Positions 1-7,813 of a stretch of 46,175 bases of DNA are shown here, piece by piece (position 1 is the stretch's first letter; every line of letters begins with the position of its first letter). The notes beneath the pieces are model-generated. The model saw only the letters and a list, made by a program, of their open reading frames with translations, was not told the origin of the DNA and did not search any database. Origin of the DNA: JAFARZ01 sp035651595. Lineage in GTDB: Bacteria > Actinomycetota > Actinomycetes > Streptosporangiales > Streptosporangiaceae. The stretch lies in NCBI GenBank assembly GCA_035651595.1, contig DASRFJ010000254.1, positions 1 to 46,175 of the forward strand, given 5' to 3'. Position numbers and translations under genes: made by a program.

Positions 1-207
1 GTGTTCTCGGCCCACGGCGGGTTCACCAGCGGCGCGTCGTTCGTCGCCGGCCTGGCGCCTGCGGTGTGGGGCGGGGCGGCGGGCGTCGCCGTGGCCGCCG
101 CGATCGCGCTGGCGATTCCGCGGGCGCTCGGCCGGTCGTCGGAGACGATCGTCCAGGTGGCCCTCGAGGAGGCCGACGGCGCCGAACCAGCGGACGTGGT
201 CGCGTAG
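1..207 (+). CDS. C-terminal end of a membrane transporter (probably MFS), partial
   Basis: The reading frame is open from the first base and stops at 205-207, so only the last 68 or so residues are visible. They contain one clear hydrophobic helix rich in Ala, Gly and Val (about residues 15-40), followed by an Arg-containing turn and an acidic cytoplasmic-type tail ending in DVVA. This layout fits the last transmembrane helix and tail of a major facilitator family exporter, but no family motif lies in the window. A terminator-like palindrome begins 16 bases after the stop, which supports this being the true 3' end of the transcription unit. The membrane-protein call is fairly safe; the family is a guess. 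Confidence 0.5.
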   Translation: MFSAHGGFTSGASFVAGLAPAVWGGAAGVAVAAAIALAIPRALGRSSETIVQVALEEADGAEPADVVA

Positions 208-222
208 CCGAGCCGGCCAGCT

Positions 223-271
223 GATTGCGGACACTCACCCTCCCGGATTGGGGGGGTAAGTGTCCGCAATC
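223..271. terminator. Palindromic hairpin, family P, copy 1
   Basis: Arms of 18 bases (223-240 and 254-271) share the core TGCGGACACT-ACCC and its complement, with one mismatch. The 13-base loop contains CGGATTGG. The element starts 16 bases after the transporter stop codon. Two other copies, at 10166-10218 and 29083-29131, also lie just 3' of genes. The strong stem and 3' position suggest a terminator or mRNA-stabilising hairpin. There is no U-tract, which is common for actinobacterial terminators. Confidence 0.6.
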
Positions 272-570
272 ATTTTCGGATGGGGCACCCGGCCACCGCT
301 GCCGGGACAGCCCGCCGTCGCCGATGGCCTGCGGCGTGTGGCTGTCGGGGCGCGAGCACGTCACCGGCTCCGGAACAACGTGGCACATGGCCTCTTCGTG
401 GTCATGTGACCCCCTCGGGGGCTGTTGCGGTTTCCGTGGTTGGGGCCCATAGCTGTCGCGCGCCGCGCCGCGTGCCGGGGGGCGCCGTGTCCCGCCCGGT
501 GGCCCCGGCGCGGTGCCGCTGTGCTGGCCGGGAGCCGTTAAGGCTACAGCTGTCTTGGTACCCGAACGTC

Positions 571-818
571 GATCCTGGTGGCTTATTGGTCGGCCTGGCC
601 GCGCTGGCCGCGCTGGCTGCCGGCGGGTGCCGGCGGGCTGCCGGGGTTTGCCTTCTAGTGACGGGCGGGGCTGGTGTGTGACATGCGCCCGCCGGTACGC
701 GAGCGTGGCTGCGGCTTCCGCAGGAACGTGGAATTCTGCCTCTTCGTGGTAGTCCGGCCCCCGTGTCCGGGAGCCGGAGTACCACGAAGGGATAATCCGA
801 CACGTTATCCGGCGCGGA
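571..818. repeat. Dispersed 250-bp repeat cassette, copy A
   Basis: The stretch begins GATCCTGGTGGCTTATTG and ends just after an 82-bp palindrome. It matches 10339-10590 along nearly its whole length, including the shared segments GACGGGCGGGGCTGGTG and CCGCCGGTACGCGAGCG. The repeats differ by substitutions and small indels. No coding frame is conserved between the copies, so this looks like a non-coding mobile or structural repeat. Confidence 0.75.
725..806. repeat. 82-bp palindromic element, copy A
   Basis: The element runs from AACGTGGAATTC to a matching right end GGATAATCCGACACGTT. Internal arms at 743-758 and 773-788 (TTCGTGGTAGTCCGGC and its near-perfect complement) give a long hairpin. 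Three further copies of exactly the same length lie at 10497-10578, 19423-19504 and 23701-23782. Terminal inverted repeats with no coding capacity resemble a MITE or a REP/BIME-type repeat. Confidence 0.75.
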
Positions 819-875
819 CCCGCGACCCGGCGCGGACCCCCGGAACCAGCGCGGACCCCGGAACAGGCGCGGACC
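812..875. repeat. Tandem array of an 18-bp GCGCGGACC unit
   Basis: GCGCGGACC recurs at 812, 830, 849 and 867, a period of 18-19 bases, with intervening text of the CCCGGAACCA type. The array starts next to the right end of the 82-bp palindrome. No function is evident. Confidence 0.7.
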
Positions 876-972
876 ATTATCAGCAAAGGGGAGGTAAGCG
901 CCCACGATGTGTCGGGCTTGCGGACGCGGCCGCGACCCGGAAGGATGAGGAGCGACCAAGCAAGCGTTTGGT

Positions 973-1005
973 ACGGCCGCTCCACGGCCGCTCCACGGCC
1001 GCTCG
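973..1005. repeat. Three tandem 11-bp units (ACGGCCGCTCC)
   Basis: ACGGCCGCTCC is repeated at 973, 984 and 995 (the last unit ends in G). A second short array (CGGAACGGA at 1117, 1126 and a partial unit at 1135) lies just upstream of the dehydrogenase ribosome binding site. Both are probably slippage products in a GC-rich leader. Confidence 0.65.
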
Positions 1006-1158
1006 CCCGCTGCTCCGCGGCTGCTCGCCGGCCGCTAGCTGGCCGCTTCCCGCCCGCTCCCGGGTGGCTGGGCGGGCGAGAAAGATCGGCAAGGGCGTAA
1101 AGGACGGCAAGGGCGGCGGAACGGACGGAACGGACGGAACAGCGGAAAGGGAGGTCGG

Positions 1159-1914
1159 ATGGGGCGGCTGGACGGGAAGGTCGCGCTGATCACGGGCGGC
1201 GCTCGCGGCATGGGCAAGTCGCATGTCCGGCACTTCGTCGCCGAAGGCGCGAAGGTGGTGTTCGGCGACGTGCTCGACGACAAGGGCGAGTACGTGGCGG
1301 CGGGGCTCGGTCCCGACGTGTGCCGGTACGTGCACCACGACGTGACCAGCGAGGCGGACTGGGCCGCCGCGGTCGCCACCGCGCTGGACGCGTTCGGCAC
1401 ACTCGACGTGCTGGTGAACAACGCCGGCATCTTGAAGTTCGCGAGCATCGAAGACATGTCGCTGAACGACTTCCGTCAGGTGCTCGAGGTGAACGCGATC
1501 GGCACCTGGCTCGGCATGAAGTCGGTCATCCACCCCATGAAGCACAACAGCGGCGGCTCGATCGTGAACATCTCCTCGATCGAGGGCTTCGCCGGGGCCG
1601 CCAGCCTGTCCGCGTACAGCGCGAGCAAGTTCGCCATCCGGGGCATGACCAAGGCGGCGGCGCGGGAACTCGGACCGTTCGGCATCCGGGTCAACTCGGT
1701 GCACCCGGGCGCGGTGATGACCAGGATGATGTTCGACTCGGCCGGCAGCGGCAAGGACGGCGAGGCATTCCTGGCGGCGATGCCGCTGGCCCGGTTCGCC
1801 GAGCCGGTGGAGATCTCCCGGCTGGTCGCGTTCCTGGCCTCGGACGACTCCTCCTACTCGACCGGTGCCGAGTTCCTGGCCGACGGCGGCATCCTGTCCG
1901 GACCGGGGTACTGA
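1159..1914 (+). CDS. fabG3: Short-chain dehydrogenase, FabG3/20-beta-hydroxysteroid dehydrogenase type
   Basis: This is a 251-residue classical SDR that should catalyse NAD(P)-dependent oxidation or reduction of a hydroxyl/keto group in the cytoplasm. The N-terminal Rossmann motif TGGARGMG, the NNAG motif near residue 90, the catalytic Ser in NISSIEG and the YSASK Tyr/Lys pair are all present. The segments KVVFGDVLDD, SIEGFAG and SSYSTGAEFLADGG closely resemble my recollection of mycobacterial FabG3 (Rv2002), a 3-alpha,20-beta-hydroxysteroid dehydrogenase. The ATG follows AAAGGGAGG at good spacing. The stop overlaps the next start (TGATG), so the two SDRs are translationally coupled. With the KstR-type box at 6590, a steroid substrate is likely, but that is an inference. 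Confidence 0.85.
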   Translation: MGRLDGKVALITGGARGMGKSHVRHFVAEGAKVVFGDVLDDKGEYVAAGLGPDVCRYVHHDVTSEADWAAAVATALDAFGTLDVLVNNAGILKFASIEDMSLNDFRQVLEVNAIGTWLGMKSVIHPMKHNSGGSIVNISSIEGFAGAASLSAYSASKFAIRGMTKAAARELGPFGIRVNSVHPGAVMTRMMFDSAGSGKDGEAFLAAMPLARFAEPVEISRLVAFLASDDSSYSTGAEFLADGGILSGPGY

Positions 1915-2822
1915 TGCTCGACGGCAAAACCGCGATCGTCACCGGCGCGGGCGCCGGGCTGGGGCGAGCGGAGGCGCTCGCGCTCGCGCAGGCTGGGGCA
2001 TTCGTGGTACTGAACGACGCAGCTGACACGGTCCGCGATGTGGCGTCGGGCATCGTGGCTGACGGCGGGCGGGCGGTCGCCGTCACCGGTGACATCGGGG
2101 ACTGGGACACCGGCGTGGCGTTGCTTGACGCGTGCCTAAACGAGACCGGGCGGCTGGACATCGTGGTGAACAACGCCGGCGTGCTCCGCGACCGGATGAT
2201 CTTCACGATGGCGCCGGATGAGTGGGACCTGGTACTCCGGGTGCACCTGCGCGGCCACTTCGTCACCACCCGGCTGGCCACCGCGCACTGGCGCGACGCC
2301 AGCAAGCAGGCCGGCCAGCCCGTGTACGCGCGGATCGTCAACACCTCCTCGGAGGCCTTCCTGCTCGGCTCCCCCGGCCAGCCGAACTACGCGGCCGCGA
2401 AGGCCGGCATCGTCGCGCTGACCGTGTCGACGGCGCGGGGCTGCGCGCGGTACGGCGTGCGCGCGAACGCGATCTGCCCGCGGGCGCGGACCGCGATGAC
2501 CGCGGACCTGATGGGCGAGGCGCCGGGCGACGGGCCGGACCCGCTGGCGGCGGAGTACGTGGCGCCGCTGGTGACGTACCTGTGCGGCCCGCGCGCGGAC
2601 CAGGTGAACGGCGAGGTGTTCGTGGTGCACGGCGGCGTCGCCGCGGTCATGAACCCGCCGAGCGTGCGGCAGGTGTTCCGGGCGGACACCGCCGACGGCA
2701 TGTGGACGCTGGACGCGGTCGAGCAGGCCTTCGGCGCGTTCGCCACCGAAGGCGGAACGCCGGGGTTCGCCTGCGAGGACACGCTGGCGCTGGCGGACGA
2801 GACGATCGGATTCGGGTCATGA
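1914..2822 (+). CDS. Short-chain dehydrogenase, HSD17B4/Hsd4A-like
   Basis: The protein has 302 residues and begins at the ATG that overlaps the preceding stop. It carries the TGAGAGLG dinucleotide-binding motif, NNAG, a catalytic Ser in NTSSE, and NYAAAK for the Tyr/Lys pair. It is about 50 residues longer than a minimal SDR; the C-terminal extension (MNPPSVRQVF onward) resembles that of the SDRs found in actinobacterial steroid and fatty-acid beta-oxidation clusters (Hsd4A and Rv3548c types). A beta-hydroxyacyl-CoA or 17-beta-hydroxysteroid dehydrogenase role fits this family and the neighbourhood. It is coupled to the next gene through an ATGA overlap at 2819. The exact substrate cannot be read from the sequence. 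Confidence 0.8.
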   Translation: MLDGKTAIVTGAGAGLGRAEALALAQAGAFVVLNDAADTVRDVASGIVADGGRAVAVTGDIGDWDTGVALLDACLNETGRLDIVVNNAGVLRDRMIFTMAPDEWDLVLRVHLRGHFVTTRLATAHWRDASKQAGQPVYARIVNTSSEAFLLGSPGQPNYAAAKAGIVALTVSTARGCARYGVRANAICPRARTAMTADLMGEAPGDGPDPLAAEYVAPLVTYLCGPRADQVNGEVFVVHGGVAAVMNPPSVRQVFRADTADGMWTLDAVEQAFGAFATEGGTPGFACEDTLALADETIGFGS

Positions 2823-3280
2823 AGCAGCGCGACCTGGTCTCCATGACGCCCGGCGAGGTGAGCGCCCTGCTGTACGCCTTGCGCAAGGTGCAGATCGCGT
2901 CGCTCAACCCGGACGGGTCCGTCCACCTGGTCACGATGTTCTACACGGTGGTGGAGGAACACATCGCCTTCTGGACGTACCGGACCTCGCAGAAGGCACG
3001 GAACCTCGCCAGGGATCCCCGCATCACCTGCCTGGTCGAGGACGGCGAGGACTACTTCGAGCTGCGCGGCGTGCAGATCGCCGGTACCGTCCGGACCCTG
3101 ACAGACCCGGACGACGTGCTGGCGATCGGCCGCTTGATCGCGAACGGCGGCCTCAAGGCCGGCGATGTCGCGGGCGACACGCTGGAGGAATACGTCCAGC
3201 ATGCCGCCCGCAAGCGCTACGGCTACATCGTCGAGCCGCGGCGCGTCGTCTCCTGGGATCACCGCAAGCTGAGCGGTTAA
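2819..3280 (+). CDS. PPOX-class (F420/flavin-dependent) oxidoreductase-like protein
   Basis: This 153-residue protein has the split beta-barrel signature of the pyridoxamine-phosphate-oxidase-like superfamily (FDOR-B, Rv1155 type). It starts with a short helix, then KVQIASLNPDGSVHLV, a core FWTYRTSQKARNLARDPR segment for cofactor phosphate binding, and CLVEDGEDYFELRGVQIAGT. Small actinobacterial members of this family bind F420 or FMN and reduce diverse substrates. It is the third cistron of the operon, overlapping the upstream stop by four bases (ATGA). A partner redox role with the two dehydrogenases is likely. It ends 9 bases before the convergent protease gene, leaving almost no room for a separate terminator. 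Confidence 0.8.
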   Translation: MKQRDLVSMTPGEVSALLYALRKVQIASLNPDGSVHLVTMFYTVVEEHIAFWTYRTSQKARNLARDPRITCLVEDGEDYFELRGVQIAGTVRTLTDPDDVLAIGRLIANGGLKAGDVAGDTLEEYVQHAARKRYGYIVEPRRVVSWDHRKLSG

Positions 3281-3289
3281 TCCCGGGGT

Positions 3290-4936
3290 TTACCCGACGT
3301 AGAACGAGGCGGTGGGCGTGATCAGCATGCTCTGCAGGGTCAGCACGTGATGGCCCGCTGTCAGGCCTAGCGTGGCCGGGCTGAGCACGTAGCTGACCGT
3401 GCCGGAGTCGCTCGCGGTCAGCGTCGCCACCACCGTGCCGTCGACGGCGACCTTGACCGGGTGATCGGGCAGGAAGCCGCCTTCGGACACCGTCGAGGAG
3501 CCGTTGGCCGGGATGAGCTGCCTGGACATCGAGATGTTGTCAGTCAGCGCGGTCAGCGCGTTGCTGGCTTGCAGCCGCGCGCCGAGTTCCTCCGCCGCCA
3601 GCGCCGTGGCGGTGACCAGGGCCGGGACGAACTTGCTCGCGTCGATCGTCCCCCAGCCGCTGGCCACGTCGAATCCGGGACCCGCGGTGAAGCCCGGCAC
3701 GAGGACCTGCCCGGTGGACGGGTCGGTCACCGAGTTGTTCCCGCTCACCACGTCGGACAGGCCGGCGCTCGCGCCGCGCGGGCCGAGCGCGCTGTACAGC
3801 ACCGGGTTGATCGGGCCGATGTTCTGGCCGTGGTTCAGCTGGGTGGCCAGCGCGAGCACGCCGCCCATCAGCGGCGCGGCCTCGGACGTTCCCGACTGGG
3901 CGTCCATCGTGATGTCGGGCACCGAACGCCACCGCGAGCCGGTGATCGTCGAGACGTCGTTCTGGTAAGAAGGCCGCGGGTAGACCGAGGAGAACCCGGC
4001 GCCTTCGGCGAAGATGCCCTCGTGCCACAGCGGATCGGGGCCGAGCTTGGACCCGTCGGTCTTGCTGATGTTCGGCACGGAGCCGCCGACCGCGGTCGCC
4101 CACGGACTGTCGTCCCAGGTAGCGGTGTCCGGACCCGCGCTGGTGTTGCCGCACTGGGCGTTGGCGATCGCGAGGTTCTGCACGACGCCGCAGTCACCGG
4201 TGGCGTTCAGCACCGGAATGCCGGCGGCGGCCGCGGTCAGCATGCCGGGATCGTTCGCGTGGATCTGTGCGGTGCCGTGGCTGTAGGTGATCTCGCCGGT
4301 GCCGTCGCTGATCGAGATCACGTTCGCGACGTGGTTCTGGCTGATGTACTCGAGCGCGTGCATCATCTCCGGCGGCGCCACGTTGCTCGCCGCGTCGTCG
4401 TTGATCTCGCTGTCGGCCGGCGTCGCCGAGATCACGATCTTGGCGTACGGCGCCATCAGGTGCACGGCGAGCACGTCCAGCCGGAGCTCGCCGACCCAGG
4501 CGTCGCAGGATCCGTAACTGCCGAGCGCGACCATGCCGGCCGGGCACTGCGCGGGCAGCGGGCCGGACGGGAAGATGGTCTCGATGTCCGGGTCGGGCAG
4601 CCCGTAGCGCACGTCCCTGACGTGGATGAACGCGGCGATACCCGGGTCGTCCCAACCCTCGATCACGGCCACCGTGGTGCCGGTGCCGTCGATGCCCTGC
4701 ATCCACAGGTTGCCGATGTTGTAGTCAAAGATGTCCTGCGGGCCCGGGGTGAAGTTCGCGAATTTCGCGTAGTTCGTCTGCATGTTCTGCAGCGCGGCTT
4801 CGAGCACCTGGAGGTGGGGGTTGTCCGTTGGGGCGGCCTGGGCGGCCGGAACCGCGGATGCGATGAAGGGCCCGGCCAGGAGGGCACCGGCCGCCAGCAC
4901 GGAAAGCCAGCGGCGCCGTCGGGAACGAGACTGCAA
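3290..4936 (-). CDS. Secreted sedolisin-like peptidase (S53) lacking a full propeptide
   Basis: The product has 548 residues and starts at TTG, with GGAAGG 8-9 bases upstream. Residues 1-35 form a signal peptide: RSRRRR, a hydrophobic core, then AAQAAP. The S53 catalytic set is complete: Glu150 and Asp154 in ELRLD, Asp248 in ATGDCG, and Ser351 in SGTSEAAP. A calcium-site-like C-terminal segment (AGPGFDVASGWGT) follows. Sedolisins are serine-carboxyl endopeptidases active at low pH. The usual N-terminal activation domain of about 150-180 residues is missing; the catalytic domain begins near residue 62. An extra all-beta tail of about 90 residues (roughly 455-548) may be an Ig-like or cell-wall-associated domain. 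It is monocistronic and convergent with the dehydrogenase operon. Confidence 0.88.
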   Translation of the reverse strand: MQSRSRRRRWLSVLAAGALLAGPFIASAVPAAQAAPTDNPHLQVLEAALQNMQTNYAKFANFTPGPQDIFDYNIGNLWMQGIDGTGTTVAVIEGWDDPGIAAFIHVRDVRYGLPDPDIETIFPSGPLPAQCPAGMVALGSYGSCDAWVGELRLDVLAVHLMAPYAKIVISATPADSEINDDAASNVAPPEMMHALEYISQNHVANVISISDGTGEITYSHGTAQIHANDPGMLTAAAAGIPVLNATGDCGVVQNLAIANAQCGNTSAGPDTATWDDSPWATAVGGSVPNISKTDGSKLGPDPLWHEGIFAEGAGFSSVYPRPSYQNDVSTITGSRWRSVPDITMDAQSGTSEAAPLMGGVLALATQLNHGQNIGPINPVLYSALGPRGASAGLSDVVSGNNSVTDPSTGQVLVPGFTAGPGFDVASGWGTIDASKFVPALVTATALAAEELGARLQASNALTALTDNISMSRQLIPANGSSTVSEGGFLPDHPVKVAVDGTVVATLTASDSGTVSYVLSPATLGLTAGHHVLTLQSMLITPTASFYVG

Positions 4937-5037
4937 TGTCTGAGCCTTCCGTGAAAAGGGGTTACGGAAGAGAAGTGGACGATTTATGCCTTGTCGTAGT
5001 CTCGCTCACCGCATGAATCCGGACAAGCCACTTCGCG

Positions 5038-6546
5038 CTACATCATTTCGTCGGTGAAGGGGAGCAGCACGGTCTTGAGTTCGGTATAGGACTCGATCGC
5101 GGCGCGTCCGCCCTCGCGGCCGAGGCCGGACTGGCGGTAGCCGCCGAACGCGGCGTGCGGCTCGACCTGATAGCCGTTGATGCCGACGGTGCCTGCCCGG
5201 ATCGCCTTGGTGAGCCGGAAGGCCCGGCCGATGTCGGACGTCCAGACCGTCGCGGACAGGCCGTACTGGGTGTCGTTGGCGATCCGGATCGCCTCGTCCT
5301 CTGAAGCAAAAGGAATCACCGACAGCACCGGGCCGAAGATCTCCTCGCGCGCGATCGTCATCTCGTTGGACACGTCGGTGAACAGCGTGGGAAGCACGAA
5401 GTTGCCGTCGGCCAGTTCACCGTCGGCGCGCGCGCCGCCGCTGACCAGCGTTGCGCCTTCTTCCTGGCCCTTCGCGATGAAGCCCAGCACCCGGTCCAGC
5501 TGGCGGGTGTTGATCAGCGGCGAGCTGGTGACGTCCGGGTCGAACGGGTTGCCGTAGGCGACCATCGAGCCGATCATCTGCGCGGTGGCGACGAACTCCT
5601 CGTGCGCGTCGCGGTGCACCAGCGCGCGGGTCTGCGCCACGCACACCTGGCCGGACAGGCCGAGCGTCACCGTGCCCATGGTGACCGCGGCGGCGGCGCC
5701 GATCTCCGCGTCAGGGAAGACGATCGCCGGGCTCTTGCCGCCGAGTTCCATCGTGACGCGCTTGCAGCCGTTCGCGGCGGCCCGCATGATCGTGCTGCCG
5801 ACCGAGCGGCTGCCGGTGAACGAGATCTTGTCCACCATCGGGTGGTTGATCAGCGCGTTCCCGGTCGGCTCGCCGGGCCCGGTGACGACGTTCAGCACGC
5901 CCTTCGGCAGGCCGGCTTCCTCGATGAGGCGGGCCAGCCGCAGCACCGCGAACGTGGCGTACTCCGAGGTCTTCAGCACCACGGTGCAGCCTGCCGCGAG
6001 CGCGGGAGCGAGCTTCTGGGCGGCCAGCATCAGCGGCGCGTTCCACGGGATCACCGCGGCGACCACGCCGACCGGCTCGCGCAGCGTGAGCGCGAGGTGG
6101 TCACCGCCCTGGTACGGGGGCAGCGTCTCACCCGCGAGCTTGTCCACCCAGCCCGCGTGATGGTCGAACGCGTCCGCGATGAACTCCGCCGACGTCGTGT
6201 AGATCTGGCCGAAGCTCAGCGGCACGCTGTTGTCGAGCGCCTGGAGCTTCAGCAGCTCCTCGCCGTGCTCGCGGACCAGGTCGGCGATCGCGCGGAGCAG
6301 CTTGGACCGCTCGCCGGCCCGGGTCCTCGGCCACGGGCCGTCGTCGAACGCGGCGCGCGCCGCCTGGACGGCGTGATCGACGTCGGCCGGCGTCGCCACC
6401 GGAAAGCTGGCCACCTGCTCGCCGGTCGCCGGGTGGACGTGGCTCCAGGTCGCGCCGTCCTGTGCGGCCACCCACTCGCCGTTGATCAGCATCAGGCCGT
6501 CGGCCAGGCCGACCTCGTCCCGGTGTGGCTTGATGGAAGCGACCAT
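5038..6546 (-). CDS. Aldehyde dehydrogenase (NAD(P)-dependent)
   Basis: The 502-residue protein is a full-length ALDH superfamily member that oxidises aldehydes to carboxylates in the cytoplasm. The catalytic residues are in place: Asn169 in PWNAP, Lys192 in LKTSE, Glu267 in MELGGKSP, and the nucleophile Cys302 in GQVCVAQ. The GSRSVG loop near residue 246 marks the cofactor site. The gene diverges from the acyl-CoA dehydrogenase pair, and the 82-base intergenic region contains a KstR-like palindrome. This suggests joint control and a role in oxidising a sterol side-chain or related aldehyde before CoA activation. The ATG at 6546 is preceded by GGGAGG. Confidence 0.9.
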   Translation of the reverse strand: MVASIKPHRDEVGLADGLMLINGEWVAAQDGATWSHVHPATGEQVASFPVATPADVDHAVQAARAAFDDGPWPRTRAGERSKLLRAIADLVREHGEELLKLQALDNSVPLSFGQIYTTSAEFIADAFDHHAGWVDKLAGETLPPYQGGDHLALTLREPVGVVAAVIPWNAPLMLAAQKLAPALAAGCTVVLKTSEYATFAVLRLARLIEEAGLPKGVLNVVTGPGEPTGNALINHPMVDKISFTGSRSVGSTIMRAAANGCKRVTMELGGKSPAIVFPDAEIGAAAAVTMGTVTLGLSGQVCVAQTRALVHRDAHEEFVATAQMIGSMVAYGNPFDPDVTSSPLINTRQLDRVLGFIAKGQEEGATLVSGGARADGELADGNFVLPTLFTDVSNEMTIAREEIFGPVLSVIPFASEDEAIRIANDTQYGLSATVWTSDIGRAFRLTKAIRAGTVGINGYQVEPHAAFGGYRQSGLGREGGRAAIESYTELKTVLLPFTDEMM

Positions 6547-6589
6547 GACTTGAACCTCCCGCGCTGGCCTCGATGCCGTTAGACTTAAT

Positions 6590-6603
6590 TAGAACACGTT
6601 CTA
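6590..6603. promoter_or_regulatory. KstR-type operator between divergent catabolic genes
   Basis: TAGAACACGTTCTA is a perfect 14-bp palindrome. It fits the published KstR consensus TnnAACnnGTTnnA, bound by the TetR-family repressor of cholesterol catabolism in mycobacteria and rhodococci. It lies 44 bases upstream of the aldehyde dehydrogenase start and 25 bases upstream of the acyl-CoA dehydrogenase start, where it could repress both. No kstR gene is in the window. Confidence 0.8.
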
Positions 6604-6628
6604 GTCTGGACCGCACGGGAGGCGGCGG

Positions 6629-7813
6629 ATGCACATCGCGTATACGCCCGAGCAGGAGCGGCTCCGGCGCGAGCTGCGCGGGTACTTCGCCGCGCTCATG
6701 ACCCCCGAGGTCCGCGCCGCCCTCGCCGAAGGGCCCGACTACGGCGACGGCGAGGCCTACCGGCAGGTCGTCCGCCAGCTCGGCAAGGACGGCTGGCTCG
6801 CGCTGAGCTGGCCGGCCGAGTACGGCGGCCGCGACGGCGACACGATGGACCAGCTGATCTTCACCGACGAGGCGGCCGTCGCGCACGTCCCGGTGCCGTT
6901 CCTCACGATCAACACCGTCGGCCCGACGATCATGCGGTACGGCACCCCGGAGCAGAAGGCCCAGTACCTGCCCAAGATCGCGGCCGGCGAGATCCACTTC
7001 TCCATCGGCTACTCCGAGCCGGAGGCCGGCACCGACCTGGCCGGGTTGCGCACCCGCGCGGTTCTTGACGACGACGGTTTCGTCGTCAACGGCCAGAAGA
7101 TGTGGACCAGCCTCATCCAGTACGCGGACTACGTCTGGCTGGCCTGCCGCACCGACCCCGAGCTGCCGCGGCACAAGGGCCTGTCGATCCTGATCGTGCC
7201 GACCAGTTCGCCCGGCTTCTCCTGGACCCCGGTGCCCACCCTGGCCGGCCCGGTAACCAGCGCCACCTATTACCAGGACGTCCGCGTCCCGCACGCCGCG
7301 CTGGTCGGCGAGCTGAACAAGGGCTGGCCGCTGATCACCAACCAGCTCAACCACGAACGCGTCGCGCTCACCTCGTCCGCGCCGGTCCGCGCCGCGCTCG
7401 CGGACGTGGTCGACTGGGCCAAGTCGGCCAAGGGGCCCGACGGCCAGCGGGTCATCGACCACGAGTGGGTCCGGCTCAACCTGGCCCGGGTGCACGCCAA
7501 AGCCGAGTTCCTCAAGCTGGTCAACTGGCGGATCGCCTCGTCCGCCGCGCCGCTCGGCCCGGCCGCGGCCTCGGGGACCAAGGTGTTCGGCACCGAGTTC
7601 GCGCTCGAGGCATACCGGCTGCTGATGGAGGTGCTCGGCGCCGCGGCCACGGTCCGCGAGGGCTCCCCCGGCGCCGCGCTGGCCGGCCGCGTCGAACGCG
7701 CCCATCGTTCGGCCCTGATCCTCACGTTCGGCGGCGGCACCAACGAGGTCCAGCGCGACATCATCGCCGCGACCGCGCTCCAGCTCCCGACCCCACCGAG
7801 GTATGTCCCATGA
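6629..7813 (+). CDS. fadE26: Acyl-CoA dehydrogenase, FadE26/ChsE4-like subunit
   Basis: This 394-residue protein has the complete acyl-CoA dehydrogenase fold. Segments such as FTDEAAVAHVPVPFLTIN, HFSIGYSEPEAGTDLA, GQKMWTSLI and FGGGTNEVQRDII strongly recall mycobacterial FadE26 (ChsE4). In the MCAD position the catalytic Glu is replaced (FGGGT instead of YEGT). Glu243 in NHERVAL sits where FadE26-type enzymes carry their base. FadE26 pairs with FadE27 in an alpha2-beta2 enzyme that dehydrogenates the C5 side chain of a cholesterol-derived CoA ester. The next gene encodes that partner and starts within this stop (ATGA). Start ATG follows GGGAGGCGG. Confidence 0.88.
   Translation: MHIAYTPEQERLRRELRGYFAALMTPEVRAALAEGPDYGDGEAYRQVVRQLGKDGWLALSWPAEYGGRDGDTMDQLIFTDEAAVAHVPVPFLTINTVGPTIMRYGTPEQKAQYLPKIAAGEIHFSIGYSEPEAGTDLAGLRTRAVLDDDGFVVNGQKMWTSLIQYADYVWLACRTDPELPRHKGLSILIVPTSSPGFSWTPVPTLAGPVTSATYYQDVRVPHAALVGELNKGWPLITNQLNHERVALTSSAPVRAALADVVDWAKSAKGPDGQRVIDHEWVRLNLARVHAKAEFLKLVNWRIASSAAPLGPAAASGTKVFGTEFALEAYRLLMEVLGAAATVREGSPGAALAGRVERAHRSALILTFGGGTNEVQRDIIAATALQLPTPPRYVP

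Larger units (their letters stand above)
208..1158. other. Gene-free interval with palindromes and tandem repeats
   Basis: No convincing gene lies here; the open frames on both strands are Arg/Pro-rich shadows of high-GC DNA. The interval holds a terminator-like hairpin (223-271), a 250-bp cassette also present near 10.4 kb (571-818), an 82-bp palindrome inside that cassette (725-806), and three short tandem arrays (812-875, 973-1005 and 1117-1143). A good ribosome binding site (AAGGGAGG) appears at the right edge for the next gene. Confidence 0.7.

Noticed and set aside
23..985. Long minus-strand open frame of 320 codons
   Set aside because: It is Arg/Pro/Gly-rich low-complexity text that spans three repeat arrays and hairpins. 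No family motif is present, and such frames are common shadows in high-GC intergenic DNA.
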